From: CAWIUB01 sp963839175
Lineage (GTDB): Bacteria > Actinomycetota > Actinomycetes > Mycobacteriales > Jatrophihabitantaceae
DNA length: 64,000 bases
Assembly: GCA_963839175.1 (NCBI GenBank)
Contig: CAWIUB010000050.1
Location: forward strand, 124,001-188,000
Direction: 5' to 3'
Shown: in pieces, positions 15,633 to 24,611 of the stretch
How the letters are laid out: every line of letters begins with the position of its first letter
How positions within the stretch are numbered: the first letter of the stretch is position 1
Notes under the pieces: model-generated
Databases searched by the model: none
What the model saw: the letters and a program-made list of their open reading frames with translations, nothing else
Told to the model about the DNA's origin: nothing
Program-made: the position numbers and the translations under genes

Positions 15633-17222
15633 CTAAGCGACGGCGACTGCCTCGGCCGGCTCGTGCGGGATGTCGCTGCGCTTGACGTTGATCATCCAGG
15701 CGGCGACCACCACCGCCACCACGCCGAAGATTGCCGCGGTCAGAAAGCCCATGCTGGACGCGTGGGCCTGCACCACGTGAAAGGCATGCACCGCTTCTGG
15801 GTCCGCCAGAGCGGCAGGCGACGGCGGCTTGCCGGTTGACGCGCTGGCGGCGAGCTCCCCGAAGTGCAGCTTCGATGCCCCGCTCAGATCGGTCGCCTCG
15901 ATCTTCGCGGCGTTGCGCGACGCCGTGGCTGCGACTGTCGCGAGCACTGCGAGACCGATCGCGCCGCCGACCTGTTGCCCGACGTTGAGCAACGCCGAGG
16001 CAAGCCCAGCGTCGGTAGGCGCGACTTTGGATACCGCGGTCGTCGTCAACGGCACGAAGATGAACGACATGCCGACCGCCATCAGCAGGATCATCGGCAA
16101 CAGCTGGGTCCAGTAGCTGGTGTCTGCGCTTACCGTGGCGAACAGGAACAACGCGGCAGTCGCGAGCACACAGCCGACCGTGATCAAGATCTTCGGCCCG
16201 GTGCGCGGCAGGATCTGGGCCACTATGCCCGACCCGACGATGATGACGACGCAGAATGGCAAGAACGCCACGCCGGTCTTCAAGGGGCTGAATCCCATCA
16301 CGCCCTGGACGAAGAAGGTCAGGAAGTAGAACATCCCGAACATCGCCGCGCCGAAGATCAGCATCACCAGGTACGAGGCGGACCGGCTGCGGTTGGCGAA
16401 GATCCGCAACGGCATCATGGCGATCGGTGTGCGCGACTCGTAGGCGACAAACATCAATAGCAGCAGTCCGCCCCCAATCAGGCAGACCAAAGTGACGCCA
16501 TTGCTCCAGCCGTGGTTCGCGGCGTTGATGAAGCCGTAGACGATCGCGACCATACCGGCGACCGACATCGCGGCACCGAGGATGTCGAACTTGCCGGTCA
16601 GCCGCTCGGACGAATGGATGTAGAAGAAGCCACCGATCATCAACGCCACGCCGATCGGCACGTTGACGAACAGCACCCACCGCCAGGTGAAGTACTCGGT
16701 CAGCACGCCACCGGCGAGCAGGCCGAGCGCGGCGCCGGCTCCGGACACGCCGGCGTACACGGCGAAGGCCCGGTTGCGCTCCCGTCCCTCGGGGAAGGAT
16801 GTCGTGATCAGCGACAAGGCTGTCGGCGACGCAATGGCCCCGCCGACGCCCTGCACGATGCGGCCCATGAGCAGCAACTCGAAGGTGTTGGCCAGGCCAC
16901 CGAACAGGCTGCCCAGGGAGAACAGGCCCAGGCCCAGGATGAACATCTGCCGCCGGCCGAGAATGTCGCCCGCGCGGCCACCGAGGAGCAGCAACCCGCC
17001 GAAGGCCAGCGTGTAGGCGTTGATCACCCAGGTCATGTCGGTTTGCGTGCGGTCGAAGAAGTGGGCCATCGACGGAAGTGCGACGTTCACGATCGTGGCG
17101 TCCAGGATCACCATCAGCTGGGCGCCAGCGATGAGCAGCAACAGCAGCGCGGGGTGGGTCGTGCGGCGAGCGGTGCCGGTTGCCGGTGCGGTTGCCGTGC
17201 CGGCTTGGTCTGCGCGTGTCAA
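15633..17222 (-). CDS. DHA2-family (EmrB/QacA-type) MFS drug exporter
   Basis: About 529 aa with 14 membrane helices. The DHA2 hallmarks are visible: VILDATIVNVALP in helix 1, WVINAYTLAFGGLLLLGGR with the motif-A region GRAGDILGRRQMF, RIVQGVGGAIASPTALSL, and antiporter motif C (GVSGAGAALGLLAGGVL). It probably exports hydrophobic drugs or metabolites by proton antiport. I prefer the TTG at 17222, preceded by GGAG at good spacing, over the TTG at 17261. It is divergent from a TetR regulator, the common exporter/repressor layout. Confidence 0.88.
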   Translation of the reverse strand: MTRADQAGTATAPATGTARRTTHPALLLLLIAGAQLMVILDATIVNVALPSMAHFFDRTQTDMTWVINAYTLAFGGLLLLGGRAGDILGRRQMFILGLGLFSLGSLFGGLANTFELLLMGRIVQGVGGAIASPTALSLITTSFPEGRERNRAFAVYAGVSGAGAALGLLAGGVLTEYFTWRWVLFVNVPIGVALMIGGFFYIHSSERLTGKFDILGAAMSVAGMVAIVYGFINAANHGWSNGVTLVCLIGGGLLLLMFVAYESRTPIAMMPLRIFANRSRSASYLVMLIFGAAMFGMFYFLTFFVQGVMGFSPLKTGVAFLPFCVVIIVGSGIVAQILPRTGPKILITVGCVLATAALFLFATVSADTSYWTQLLPMILLMAVGMSFIFVPLTTTAVSKVAPTDAGLASALLNVGQQVGGAIGLAVLATVAATASRNAAKIEATDLSGASKLHFGELAASASTGKPPSPAALADPEAVHAFHVVQAHASSMGFLTAAIFGVVAVVVAAWMINVKRSDIPHEPAEAVAVA

Positions 17223-17359
17223 GAGAGGACTCCGTCCGATGTAGCAGTGGTTAGCAGCCAACTCGTAGGGGACGCTTACGTCTCTTAAGATGTACGGTAA
17301 AGCCGGCTGATACGGAACGCAAGCGTGCCTTATGCGTCAGCCAGATGAACTGATTCTGG
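17223..17359. promoter_or_regulatory. Divergent promoter region between DHA2 exporter and TetR gene
   Basis: 137 nt separating the two divergent starts. It contains the 8-bp palindrome tcttaaga (17283-17290) and a 4-2-4 repeat acgcaagcgt (around 17317-17326), candidates for a TetR operator. The assignment is positional; no experimental operator consensus was matched. Confidence 0.4.
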
Positions 17360-18001
17360 ATGAAGGGTCTGACAAAGGTGGCCGCAGCGCCAACGGATTT
17401 ACGGATGCCCGCGCCACTACGCCACCGCAGGCGTGGCGCGGCGCTGGAGGACGCGATTCACGCCGCGGTCTTCGACGAGCTCACCGCCGTTGGCTACGCG
17501 GGGTTCACCATCGAGTCCGTCGCGGCTCGGGCCCAGACCGGCAAGGCCAGCATCTACCGGCGCTGGCAGACCAAGCAGGACCTGGTGCTCGAAGCGTTCT
17601 GTGCTCGCTTCGGCGGCTCAGACGAGATCGTCGAGGGCATGCTGAGCGACGAGGCCACCACCCGCGATCTGCTGCTGCAGCTCGGCCTGCGGATCAGCGA
17701 GTTGTCCGGGCAGGCCGCCGAAGCCGTTCGGGCCGTCGCCTGGGAGGTCACCCGGGACGCCGGCCTCGCAGCGGCCGTCGAAGAGCAGGTGCACTGCCCG
17801 AAGCGAGCCGCCTTGGTCGAGCTGCTGCGACGAGGCGTCGCACGGGGCGAGGTGCGTGCGGACGCGGCTTGTGAGCTGTACGCCGACGTCCTTCCGGCGC
17901 TCCTGACCTACCGGGTCATCTTGATGAACCAGCAGGTCACCGAGCAGGACGTGGTCGAGATGGTCGATTGCCTGGTCATGCCGCTGGTCGCCCCGGTTTG
18001 A
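17360..18001 (+). CDS. TetR/AcrR-family regulator of the divergent exporter
   Basis: 213 aa. The N-terminal HTH spans about residues 32-78: AAVFDELTAVGYAGFTIESV, then AARAQTGKASIYRRWQTKQ, the classic TetR helix-turn-helix ending in IYRRW. The C-terminal ligand domain is of the TetR_C type with acidic helices and ends MPLVAPV. ATG 17360 is the first start; ATG 17405 (MPAPLRHRRRG) is an alternative closer to the HTH. It probably represses the DHA2 exporter gene and itself from the shared intergenic region, releasing on binding an exported compound. Confidence 0.85.
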   Translation: MKGLTKVAAAPTDLRMPAPLRHRRRGAALEDAIHAAVFDELTAVGYAGFTIESVAARAQTGKASIYRRWQTKQDLVLEAFCARFGGSDEIVEGMLSDEATTRDLLLQLGLRISELSGQAAEAVRAVAWEVTRDAGLAAAVEEQVHCPKRAALVELLRRGVARGEVRADAACELYADVLPALLTYRVILMNQQVTEQDVVEMVDCLVMPLVAPV

Positions 18002-18097
18002 TTCCGCGCCTCCAGACGGTTTGGTCTGCTCCGAGAGCACCTTGTACGCTGACGGGTCGGTGGCCTGCGGCGGTTGCGATCTCAGCGGGACGCACTG

Positions 18098-18187
18098 GGA
18101 GGCTTCGCCTAGTCTGGTCTATGGCGCCGCACTGCTAATGCGGTTTGGGTCTAAAACCCATCCCGGGTTCGAATCCCGGAGCCTCCG
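18098..18187 (+). tRNA. tRNA-Ser (GCT)
   Basis: 90-nt cloverleaf with a long variable arm. Acceptor arms GGAGGCT and AGCCTCC pair perfectly, discriminator G, anticodon loop ACTGCTAAT gives GCT, and the T-arm reads CCGGGTTCGAATCCCGG. CCA is not encoded. 41 nt before tRNA-Arg. Confidence 0.95.
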
Positions 18188-18228
18188 CGGCCGCCGACCG
18201 GTCGCGCACAACTTCATAGCTCACGCAT

Positions 18229-18301
18229 GCGCCCGTAGCTCAACGGATAGAGCACTTGACTACGGATCAAGAGGTTGGGGGTTCGAATCCCTTCGGGCGC
18301 G
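18229..18301 (+). tRNA. tRNA-Arg (ACG), island integration site
   Basis: 73-nt cloverleaf. Acceptor arms GCGCCCG/CGGGCGC, D-arm TAGCTCAACGGATAGAGCA, anticodon ACG in CTACGGA (A34 read as inosine), T-arm GGGGGTTCGAATCCCTT. Its 3' half from the anticodon stem to just past the discriminator is duplicated exactly at 25478-25522, marking it as the attachment site of the adjacent island. Confidence 0.96.
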
Positions 18302-18302
18302 C
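18258..18302 (+). repeat. att site copy within tRNA-Arg (45 bp)
   Basis: 45 nt starting in the anticodon stem (gactacggatcaag...) and ending two bases past the acceptor stem are identical to 25478-25522. The sequences diverge on both sides immediately. This is the standard signature of tyrosine-recombinase integration into a tRNA 3' end. Confidence 0.93.
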
Positions 18303-18318
18303 CCTGAAACGCCCGTAT

Positions 18319-18495
18319 TCATTGGCCTCCGGTCACTATTTCTCTACTCAGCTCGGTGGTGACCGCCGTCGTCACCGAGTCGAGCCAGTTCTGCGCGTCC
18401 ACCTTCCGAGTGAAGTGCCGCGAGTGCTCCCTACCCGCGGCGTCCCGGTAGCGCGCACGCCAGCGTCTGTCCGGACGCTTCGCGATGTTGGCCAT
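18319..18495 (-). pseudogene. N-terminal stub of a phage-type tyrosine integrase
   Basis: 58-codon frame from ATG 18495, with AGGAGA at good spacing, to TGA at 18319. It encodes MANIAKRPDRRWRARYRD, GREHSRHFTRKVDAQNWLD and a tail ending EIVTGGQ. This is the arm-binding N-terminal domain typical of actinobacterial integrases (MAxIxKRPxGxWRARYRD, followed by F.rK.dAq.WLd). Full-length relatives have about 380 or more residues, so the core-binding and catalytic domains are gone. It points toward tRNA-Arg, as expected for an integrase next to its att site. A short AT-richer stretch separates it from the tRNA. Confidence 0.82.
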
Positions 18496-18642
18496 GGCCG
18501 TCTCCTGAGATGATCAAGGGGTCATCTACTCGGGAATAGCACCGACCCACGACATTCGCCAGCGCGGCAATCACCGCCACGCAGATCCAACAGCAATCAA
18601 CTGCTGAGACGGATGCCGGACATCTGCGGCTAGCCTTGGTGC

Positions 18643-18873
18643 GTGGCCTTCGAACGGATCACGACGGACCCGGATGTCATGGGCGGCCTGCCCTGCATCC
18701 GTGGCCTTCGCATGCCCGTTGCGACGGTGGTCGCGATGGTTGCTGACGGCATGTCGGTGGCAGGGATCATCGATGACTTTCCATACCTGACTGCCGAGGA
18801 CGTCGCCGAGGCGCTGCGCTACGCCGCCGAGGCAGTACGGGAACGCGAGTTGCCGCTTCGCCACCCGGCATGA
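18643..18873 (+). CDS. DUF433 antitoxin-like protein
   Basis: 76 aa from GTG 18643. It reads RITTDPDVMGGLPCIRGLRM, then TVVAMVADGMSVAGIIDDFP and YLTAEDVAEALRYA, the DUF433 pattern of a small HTH-like antitoxin. A -10-like TAGCCT ends 6 nt before the GTG, consistent with a leaderless mRNA. It overlaps the DUF5615 gene by 4 nt (ATGA); the pair is a known toxin-antitoxin arrangement in which the DUF433 protein neutralises and autoregulates. Inhibitory activity has not been shown for this pair. Confidence 0.85.
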   Translation: MAFERITTDPDVMGGLPCIRGLRMPVATVVAMVADGMSVAGIIDDFPYLTAEDVAEALRYAAEAVRERELPLRHPA

Positions 18874-19244
18874 GGTTTCTGCTTGACGAGAACCTGTCGC
18901 CGCGATTGGCCGAGGTGTTGCGAGCGTCTGGCCACGACGTTCAGCATGTCCACGACATCGGCCTCACGGGCGCGAGCGATCATCTTGTTCTCGAGCGGGC
19001 ACGCGCGGACAGCCGGGTGTTGATCAGCGCTGACACCGATTTCGGTGCGATTCTTGTGCGCTCCCAAGCGATTACGCCCTCATTCCTCCTGTTGCGGCGT
19101 GCGGCGAATCGGCGTGTGATCGCTCAGGCAGCGGTCATCCTCGACAACCTCGACGCCGTGCACGCTGACCTCGATGCCGGCGCGGTGGTCGTTCTCAGCG
19201 AGACGACGTTGCGAATCCACCGCCTTCCCATCGGCAGCGACTGA
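18870..19244 (+). CDS. DUF5615 PIN-like toxin
   Basis: 124 aa. Begins MRFLLDENLSPRLAEVL and contains LISADTDFGAIL, the two acidic motifs (DEN and DTDFG) that in DUF5615/PIN-like proteins form a metal-dependent RNase site. Partner of the preceding DUF433 protein through a 4-nt overlap. Presumably an RNA-cleaving toxin maintaining the island. Length is normal for the family and the frame is intact. Confidence 0.85.
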   Translation: MRFLLDENLSPRLAEVLRASGHDVQHVHDIGLTGASDHLVLERARADSRVLISADTDFGAILVRSQAITPSFLLLRRAANRRVIAQAAVILDNLDAVHADLDAGAVVVLSETTLRIHRLPIGSD

Positions 19245-19422
19245 CACCCGCCAGCGCCGCTTCCCGATCATCCGTGAACCCTCTCTGAACCTTTCTGCGC
19301 ACTACCGATGCGTCAGATCGCCGATGTCACCATTACTAACAACCAACGACAATCTACGTAACTCATCCCTTTGCCAATTAGCGGTACGCATACTAGTGGA
19401 CTTTCGCACTCTTGGGTTCGGG

Positions 19423-20709
19423 TCATGCGGCGTAGGCGAGGGCGTCCAGTAGCGCCTCGGTGATTTTGCTGTTGTCGCGCTTGGGATATGACATTGCGGT
19501 AATTCGTTGTGACCACAGCGTGCGGCGTAGGGCTGCAAGGGCGTCGAGGAAGCTCGGTGTGTTCTTGTGCCGGTACCAGGGCCGGGGAATCCAGGTGTGT
19601 CCGGCCGGTTGGGTGTCGAGGTACCAGCATCAGATGAGTGCGTGCAGCCATAGCGACAGACAGGCTGCGCGTTCGGGGCCGTGTCGCTTCCAGGACTGGG
19701 GGTCTTGGCCGCCAAGGTCTTGCTTGACGTCGCGGAAGCACACCTCGATCGGCCAGCGTCCGGCGTAGCGGGTGGCGACCTCGGCGCCGCTGGCGGCCAG
19801 GTCGGTGGTGAAGAAGAAGTCGTCGTTCTGCACGCCGGCGGGGTCACGCACGACGACGAGGCGGACCAGTTCACGCTTGTTGACCTGGTACCAGAGCACG
19901 TCACGGGCGTGGACCAGCCGGGTCACGGTGTGCCCGCGCATGTCGATCTCGACCTCGCGCCAGTCGCGTTTGTGGGCTTGCGCGGCCAGTTCGGGTGGGG
20001 TGGGCAGCCGCTGGCCTTTCAGGCGTGGGCGGCCGCGTTTGCCGGTGCGCGGCGGGGCGGGTTCGAACAGCGCGGCGTCGCGGCGCATCCGCGAGGTCAC
20101 GTGGGTGTTGGGCAGTTCGGCGCCGGCGAGGGTGGCGTAGGCGCCGTCGGCACACAGGTGCAGCTGCCGGCCGGGCAGCCAGCCGGCGGTCTCGGCCATC
20201 ATCGCCGCGGCGTGGCCGGTCGTGGTGGTGCTGTCGTTCTTGTGGTGCAAGCGGACGTTGACCGGTACCGCGATCGGGCAGCCACCCCACGGCGGCTGCA
20301 CCCGCAGGCAGATGACGACCAGGTTCAACCCGAGCGCGTAGACGACTCTAGCGACGGTGGAACGCACCGCGTCGCGGAAGATCCCCGCGCCCGCGACTCG
20401 ACGGCCGGACTTGTGGTGCAGCGTGTCGTCGCAGACCAGCTCGATCACCCCGCTCGGTGCGCAACGCCCGACCGCGTAGGTGCACAGCACCCGCCACAGC
20501 CCGCTCATGGACCATGCGCCGTCGCGCAGGAACCGGTGGTAGGCGTCGTGCGCGCGACGCCCGGCCGGGTCGGCGACGGTGATCATGGCGGTGATGGTGC
20601 GCCGGCCAGGGGCACAAACCCAGCCGGTGAGCAGGTCGGTGAAGATCGCGAAGCTCGGCGCGGTGAACGCCGAGCGGAGGCTGCCGAGCAGCGCGATCCA
20701 GTTGCTCAC
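19423..20709 (-). pseudogene. DDE transposase interrupted by an in-frame TGA
   Basis: From GTG 20709 the frame runs 359 codons to TGA at 19630-19632, then continues in the same frame for 69 more codons to a second TGA at 19423. The continuation is clearly transposase sequence (YLDTQPAGHTWIPRPWY, then ITEALLDALAYAA), so the first TGA is a point nonsense mutation, probably from a Trp codon. The conserved core includes LLTGWVCAPGRRTITAMI, DDTLHHKSGRRVAGAGIF and YAGRWPIEVCFRDVKQDLGG, the last carrying the catalytic Glu. The GTG overlaps the preceding DUF6788 stop by 4 nt. Whether the truncated protein works is unknown. Confidence 0.82.
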
Positions 20710-20993
20710 CGGCCCCGACGGGTCAGCAACGCGTCCAGGCCGGCGTTGCCCGACTGTTCCACCCGGGCCAGCGCGGCCCGGTAACGAGCCACCGCGGCCC
20801 GCACCGCCGTGACCTCGCTCGCGGGCAGCATCACCGTGCGGTTGCGCCCGGCGGCCGAGTAGCTGAGCACGGTGGCCTCGTGCAGGGCCACCCCGTCGGT
20901 GCAATGGCAGTTCGTCTTGCCGCAGCGGCGCCGTTGCACCACGACCGAGCCGCGGATCATCCGTGGCAGCAGGCTCGAGCTCTGACCGGCCAT
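20706..20993 (-). CDS. DUF6788-type transposon accessory protein
   Basis: 95 aa from ATG 20993. It contains RRRCGKTNCHCTDG, the Cys-rich CGKxxCxC pattern of small proteins that precede transposases of this kind, then an Ala/Arg-rich helix. Role unknown, perhaps a DNA-binding accessory. An alternative ATG at 21014 lies in the palindrome upstream and would add MQIGDET. Coupled to the transposase by a GTGA overlap. Confidence 0.7.
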   Translation of the reverse strand: MAGQSSSLLPRMIRGSVVVQRRRCGKTNCHCTDGVALHEATVLSYSAAGRNRTVMLPASEVTAVRAAVARYRAALARVEQSGNAGLDALLTRRGR

Positions 20994-21005
20994 CGTCTCA
21001 TCCCC

Positions 21006-21032
21006 TATCTGCACGCGCTACGCGTGCAGATA
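21006..21032. promoter_or_regulatory. 12-bp palindrome at the head of the IS genes
   Basis: tatctgcacgcg (21006-21017), loop cta, cgcgtgcagata (21021-21032): perfect inverted repeat directly before the transposon genes. Possible operator, or an RNA hairpin limiting transposase translation. Confidence 0.5.
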
Positions 21033-21342
21033 TAGAGTCTCACGACGCCCGATTTGGTTGATCAATTGGCGCGGCGTATCGCCAGGATGCGCGAAAGACG
21101 CCGCCACATCAGCCGCTCAAAGTGCGAAAGTCCACTACTACCGAGGTAGACGTAATTCGTCGTGACGAATCAGGTTTGCCGGCGAGGTGAGGGGACCATG
21201 ACGCGACAACCACAGCGGCACGTCCTGGCGCGCGAGCGGGAGCGCCGCATCCGTGTAAGGACTGCCGGTTCGGTACCGCCGGGCTGCGAGAAAGCTCTCA
21301 TGCGCGGCCGCGTCCCACGTCGCGACGGGACGCGGCGGGGAC

Positions 21343-21672
21343 GTGCGGCTGGTGCCGCGGTCCGATCGACATAAGCGCGTGGGCCGAATCCCGAAGTGGT
21401 GCTCGGCGGCGTGCCGGCAACCAGCCTGGGAGCAATCCCGCGCCGCTGCCTCCGGCCGCGCCGCCGTGGAGATCGTCGAACGCGTGGTGCACGCGCCGGT
21501 CGAGCACGCCGAGCTCCCGCGCCATGGTGGCTGGCCCGACCTCCTGCGCGAACTCGCCACCCAGCTCGACTCAGGCCGTATCTACCTACGCGACCTGCCC
21601 GACGTCGGCGCGGCGCTCAGCGTCGCCCTCGCCGCCTACGAGCGCCACCCCAGTGCCTCGACCAGGGCATGA
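21343..21672 (+). pseudogene. Hypothetical Cys-motif protein, probably frameshifted near its 5' end
   Basis: The frame from 21343 gives GRIPKWCSAACRQPAWEQ, then AVEIVERVVHAPVEHAELPR and DLLRELATQLDSGRIYLRDL, a coherent alpha-helical protein of unknown function. The preceding 40 bases in another frame read TCGWCRGPIDISA, which would supply a second CxxC-type pair expected before the WCS-x-x-C motif. The natural protein therefore seems to cross a frameshift around 21375-21390. Together CGWC and WCSxxC look like a small zinc-binding unit. No family name recalled; confidence is limited. Confidence 0.4.
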
Positions 21673-22112
21673 ACCCCGGCCCCTCCCAGCCTTCCTCAAC
21701 CCTCCTCGGATCTGCGCCACGCGTCTGGCGTCTACCCGATGGCTGATCTCGTCATGACGATAAGGCTGTCATTCGCAGCATTGCCCTAGGGATCCTTTGT
21801 GTACGACTCTTTGACGTTGATCTTGAGTTCTGGGTTGACGTTCGGCGTGGTGGCGAGCAGGGTTCCGGAAAGGACCGCATCTTGCTCCATTCCTTGATGC
21901 ACAAGGCATCCATGTCGCGTAGGGCGACCGGCCCGGCTTGAACGAGTCGGGATTTCAGCGCAGTGAGGGCGGCCCCGACAACATGGGGCTGGGCAACCAG
22001 CCAGGAGGACCACGTCGCCAGCGCAGCGCGCGGCGATGTCGTCGTGCCCACTTACCGTGCGCTGCAGTGGGACCGAACCACGCGCTCGGCGGTCAGAGGC
22101 GGAGCCTCACTG
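21673..22112. other. Gap without a confident gene
   Basis: 440 nt between the hypothetical gene and the IS1182 element. A minus-strand frame (21786-22013) ends LATTPNVNPELKINVKESYT+KDP, lower in GC and protein-like, so it may be the C-terminal fragment of a lost gene, but I cannot identify it. Nothing else is recognisable. Confidence 0.4.
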
Positions 22113-24128
22113 GGTGGCTGGTGTCGAACGGCTGTCTGAGGGGGTGACCGCTGACGGCGGAGTGCCGGTGGGCCGGTGTCGCGGCGCCTGGGTCGAGTTG
22201 AGCGCGACCTGCGATCGGTGCTGCTGTGAGCGATTTGCGGTGGCGGTGAGGTGGTGGCGGCCGCTTGTGGCTGCCGGGTACGGCGTTGTGCTGCCTGGAT
22301 CGGCCTATCCGGCCGCTGTGGCCCATCCTTGGTTCGGCGTGCCGGCCACGGCGAGCGCGGCCAGGCGTGCGAGGTTGACGGCGGCGGCGAGCAGGGCGAA
22401 GTCGGCGGCGACCTTGGTCTGTCCGCGGACCCGGGCGCGCCTGCCGCCGTGGTGGCGGCGCATCAGGTGCCCGATCTTGCGTTCCACTTTGGGTCGGGTG
22501 GCGCGGTAGTCGGCGACCCAGTCCGGGTCACGCTGCCGGTGCCGTGCGTGGGCGAGTTGCTGCTCATACGGGCCGATGCCGATGCTGCGCCCGCCAGCGG
22601 CCTTGGTGCACTGCTCGCGCAGCGGGCAGCCGGTGCAGGCCTGGCCGAAGCTGGCGGTGCCGGCCCCGTCGGCACCGCGGCGGATCGGCGCGGTGTTCCC
22701 GGCGGGACAGGTCACGCTGTCCTGTTCGAGGTCGATGTCGAAGCGGTCCTTGCTGAACAACCCGCCCGCGGCGACCGGCTGCTGGGTCTTGCACTTGGAC
22801 TCGATCCCGGCTTGGTCCAGCCGGTCGTGGAACTGTCCAGTGCCGTAGGCGTTATCGCCGTAGACACTGGCCTGATCCGAGCCGGCGTCGCTACCGGCAT
22901 CACCGGCCTGCCCAGAGTCGCTGCCCGGCGCGGCCTCGCCGGCGGTATCGGATGCCTCGACGACCTCGTCAGCAACCCCATCGGTGCCGGTGCCGGTGTC
23001 GGTGGCCTCGCCGGTGTCGGTGTCGTGGTCGGTGTCGTGCTCGTCGAGCAGGTCTGCGATGAGGTCTTCGGCGACGCTGGCGTCCCCGGCGTTACCGGCG
23101 CTCACCGTGGTGGCGGTGATGATCTCGGTGTCGGGGTCGATGCCGACATGCCCCTTGTAGCCGTCGAAACCGCGCGCCGCGGTCTTGTGCCCGTGCCGGG
23201 TCTCGGGATCCACGGTGGAGATCACCCGGTCTTTGGCGACCCGCCGGGCGATCCGGAACACCCCGGCCTCGTCGCGGTCGAGGTCTTGGCCGAGCACGGT
23301 GGCCAGCAACGCCGCGGCCTGGGCCACCGCGTCGGTGAGTTCTCTGCCGTCCAGCACCGCCAGCAGCGCCATGCCGTCGCGGGCCAGCGCGTCGACCAGC
23401 TCGGCCCGCGCGTCCGGGTCGTCGTAGTCACACACCGGCTTGCCCGCAGCGACGTAGTCGTCATCACGCCCCAGCACCGCCCGGAGCTCGCCGGCCAGCT
23501 CGCTGTCTGCGGCTTTGAGCAACCCCCGGATCGCCGAGCGGACCAGGGTGACGGTGTCCATCGTGGCGACCGCGTCATACAACGCTGTGGAGTCCAGCAC
23601 CCGCCGCCGGCCCACCAGCCCGGCCGCCTTGGCCACCTCGAGCACCATGTCGAAGATCCGGTCCGGCGCGGCCGAGGCGGCCAGCCGGGCGCGCATGTCC
23701 ACCAGCACTGTGTGCACGAACCCCGGGTAGTCGAAATCCAGCCCGCCCGCCGCGTACTTCCACCGCGCGTCGAAGCAGAACCGGTCGGCCGCCTCCCGGT
23801 CGCTGCAGCCCTCGATGCGTTGCAACACCATCACCACCGCCACGATCTGAGGCGGCACGCTGCGTCGGCCCACATCGGTGAACAGGTCGGCGAACATCTC
23901 ATCGGGGAACAGCCGGTGACACTCCCGGTGCAGCAGCCCGTAGATCGACTCCGGTCCGACCCGGCCGTCACAGAACCCGGCCGTGGACCGGAACAAATCA
24001 GCCTGCCTCGGCGCCAGCCCCAACGTCACGACTCACCCCGGCAACCACGTCCCTGCGGCATAGGCACATGCTCCCAGAGATGATCAACAAGACGCGGCAC
24101 CGCCACGCGACGAAAAACACCAGCCACC
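22113..24128. mobile_element. IS1182-family insertion sequence
   Basis: ggtggctggtgt (22113-22124) and acaccagccacc (24117-24128) are perfect 12-bp inverted ends enclosing about 2.0 kb with one transposase gene. Size and gene type fit IS1182. No clear target duplication was seen next to the ends. Confidence 0.78.
22305..24029 (-). CDS. IS1182 family transposase
   Basis: 574 aa, intact. The N-terminal domain has LFPDEMFADLFTDVGRRSVP and VLQRIEGCSDREAADRFCFD; the catalytic DDE core follows (VLDSTALYDAVAT, RGFDGYKGHVGIDP, then VYGDNAYGTGQFHDRL), and the C-terminal zinc-like Cys cluster CTGCPLREQC precedes a KVERKIGHLMRRHHGGRRAR segment carrying the last Glu. A 70-residue Asp/Thr/Gly-rich insertion (DEHDTDHDTDTGEATDTGTG and onward) sits between DDE motifs two and three, with strongly repetitive codons. 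Start taken as ORF start 24029. Confidence 0.9.
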   Translation of the reverse strand: MTLGLAPRQADLFRSTAGFCDGRVGPESIYGLLHRECHRLFPDEMFADLFTDVGRRSVPPQIVAVVMVLQRIEGCSDREAADRFCFDARWKYAAGGLDFDYPGFVHTVLVDMRARLAASAAPDRIFDMVLEVAKAAGLVGRRRVLDSTALYDAVATMDTVTLVRSAIRGLLKAADSELAGELRAVLGRDDDYVAAGKPVCDYDDPDARAELVDALARDGMALLAVLDGRELTDAVAQAAALLATVLGQDLDRDEAGVFRIARRVAKDRVISTVDPETRHGHKTAARGFDGYKGHVGIDPDTEIITATTVSAGNAGDASVAEDLIADLLDEHDTDHDTDTGEATDTGTGTDGVADEVVEASDTAGEAAPGSDSGQAGDAGSDAGSDQASVYGDNAYGTGQFHDRLDQAGIESKCKTQQPVAAGGLFSKDRFDIDLEQDSVTCPAGNTAPIRRGADGAGTASFGQACTGCPLREQCTKAAGGRSIGIGPYEQQLAHARHRQRDPDWVADYRATRPKVERKIGHLMRRHHGGRRARVRGQTKVAADFALLAAAVNLARLAALAVAGTPNQGWATAAG

Positions 24129-24212
24129 TAGAGGTCGCGGAACGCGGATATCCGAATCGCGCACCAAGGGCCGGACGGATCGCGTAGCGGGGCTGACCAT
24201 CGTTTGCTTATA

Positions 24213-24223
24213 GCATCGAATGC
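24213..24223. promoter_or_regulatory. Short palindrome before the HigBA-like pair
   Basis: gcat-cga-atgc, flanked by TATA on the left and ATATA on the right, 16 nt before the toxin start. A possible autoregulatory operator; an AT-rich -10 (tatacc, 24225-24230) is adjacent. Confidence 0.4.
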
Positions 24224-24239
24224 ATATACCGTGAGATAC

Positions 24240-24611
24240 ATGGCCGACCTGTACGCGGTGGAGGTCGAGTCAGAGGTCCGCGTATGGCTGGAGGCCCTGT
24301 CCGATCGGGACTTCGGTCGTGTCGACTTCCTGGTCGGCCTTCTCGCCGAGGAGGCTGAGACTCTCGGCGAGCCGTACACCCGCCACCTGAAGGGGAAGGT
24401 GCGTGAGCTGCGCTTCCACCTCCTGCGCCAGCAGACTCGCGTGACCTACTGGGTCGCGCCGGGGCGGCGGCTGGTGCTGCTCACCGTGTTCCACAAGACC
24501 CGCAGCGCCGAAACCGCCGAGGTCGCCCGCGCGGTGCGCGCCCAACAGACCTGCGAGCGCAGCCACGGTATCGCCCACAACAGCTTCGACCGAAACGGAG
24601 ACACCCTATGA
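24240..24611 (+). CDS. HigB/Gp49-like RelE-fold toxin
   Basis: 123 aa from ATG 24240. The pattern VESEVRVWLEALSDRDFGRV, then HLKGKVRELRFHLLRQQTRV and LVLLTVFHKTRSAETAEVA is the phage Gp49/HigB-type RNase fold with the conserved Arg/Lys of the active site (LRF, K-T-R). It overlaps the HTH antitoxin by 4 nt (ATGA), toxin first, which is the HigBA order. Presumably ribosome-dependent mRNA cleavage, inferred from family. Confidence 0.85.
   Translation: MADLYAVEVESEVRVWLEALSDRDFGRVDFLVGLLAEEAETLGEPYTRHLKGKVRELRFHLLRQQTRVTYWVAPGRRLVLLTVFHKTRSAETAEVARAVRAQQTCERSHGIAHNSFDRNGDTL

Larger units (their letters stand above)
19394..21137. mobile_element. IS701-like insertion sequence with DUF6788 accessory gene
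   Basis: Terminal inverted repeats tagtggactttcgcact (19394-19410) and agtgcgaaagtccacta (21121-21137) match over 17 bp and enclose about 1.74 kb. Inside are a DDE transposase gene broken by an in-frame TGA and a small DUF6788-type gene overlapping its start. No clear target-site duplication is visible; the flanks are tac and cta, or ctag/ctac if the repeat starts at TGG. Family name is by transposase resemblance (DDE_5/IS701) and moderately certain. Confidence 0.82.

Noticed and set aside
22251..24083. Long plus-strand ORF (610 aa)
   Set aside because: Antisense shadow of the IS1182 transposase; no domain and Arg/Val/Gly bias typical of the opposite frame.
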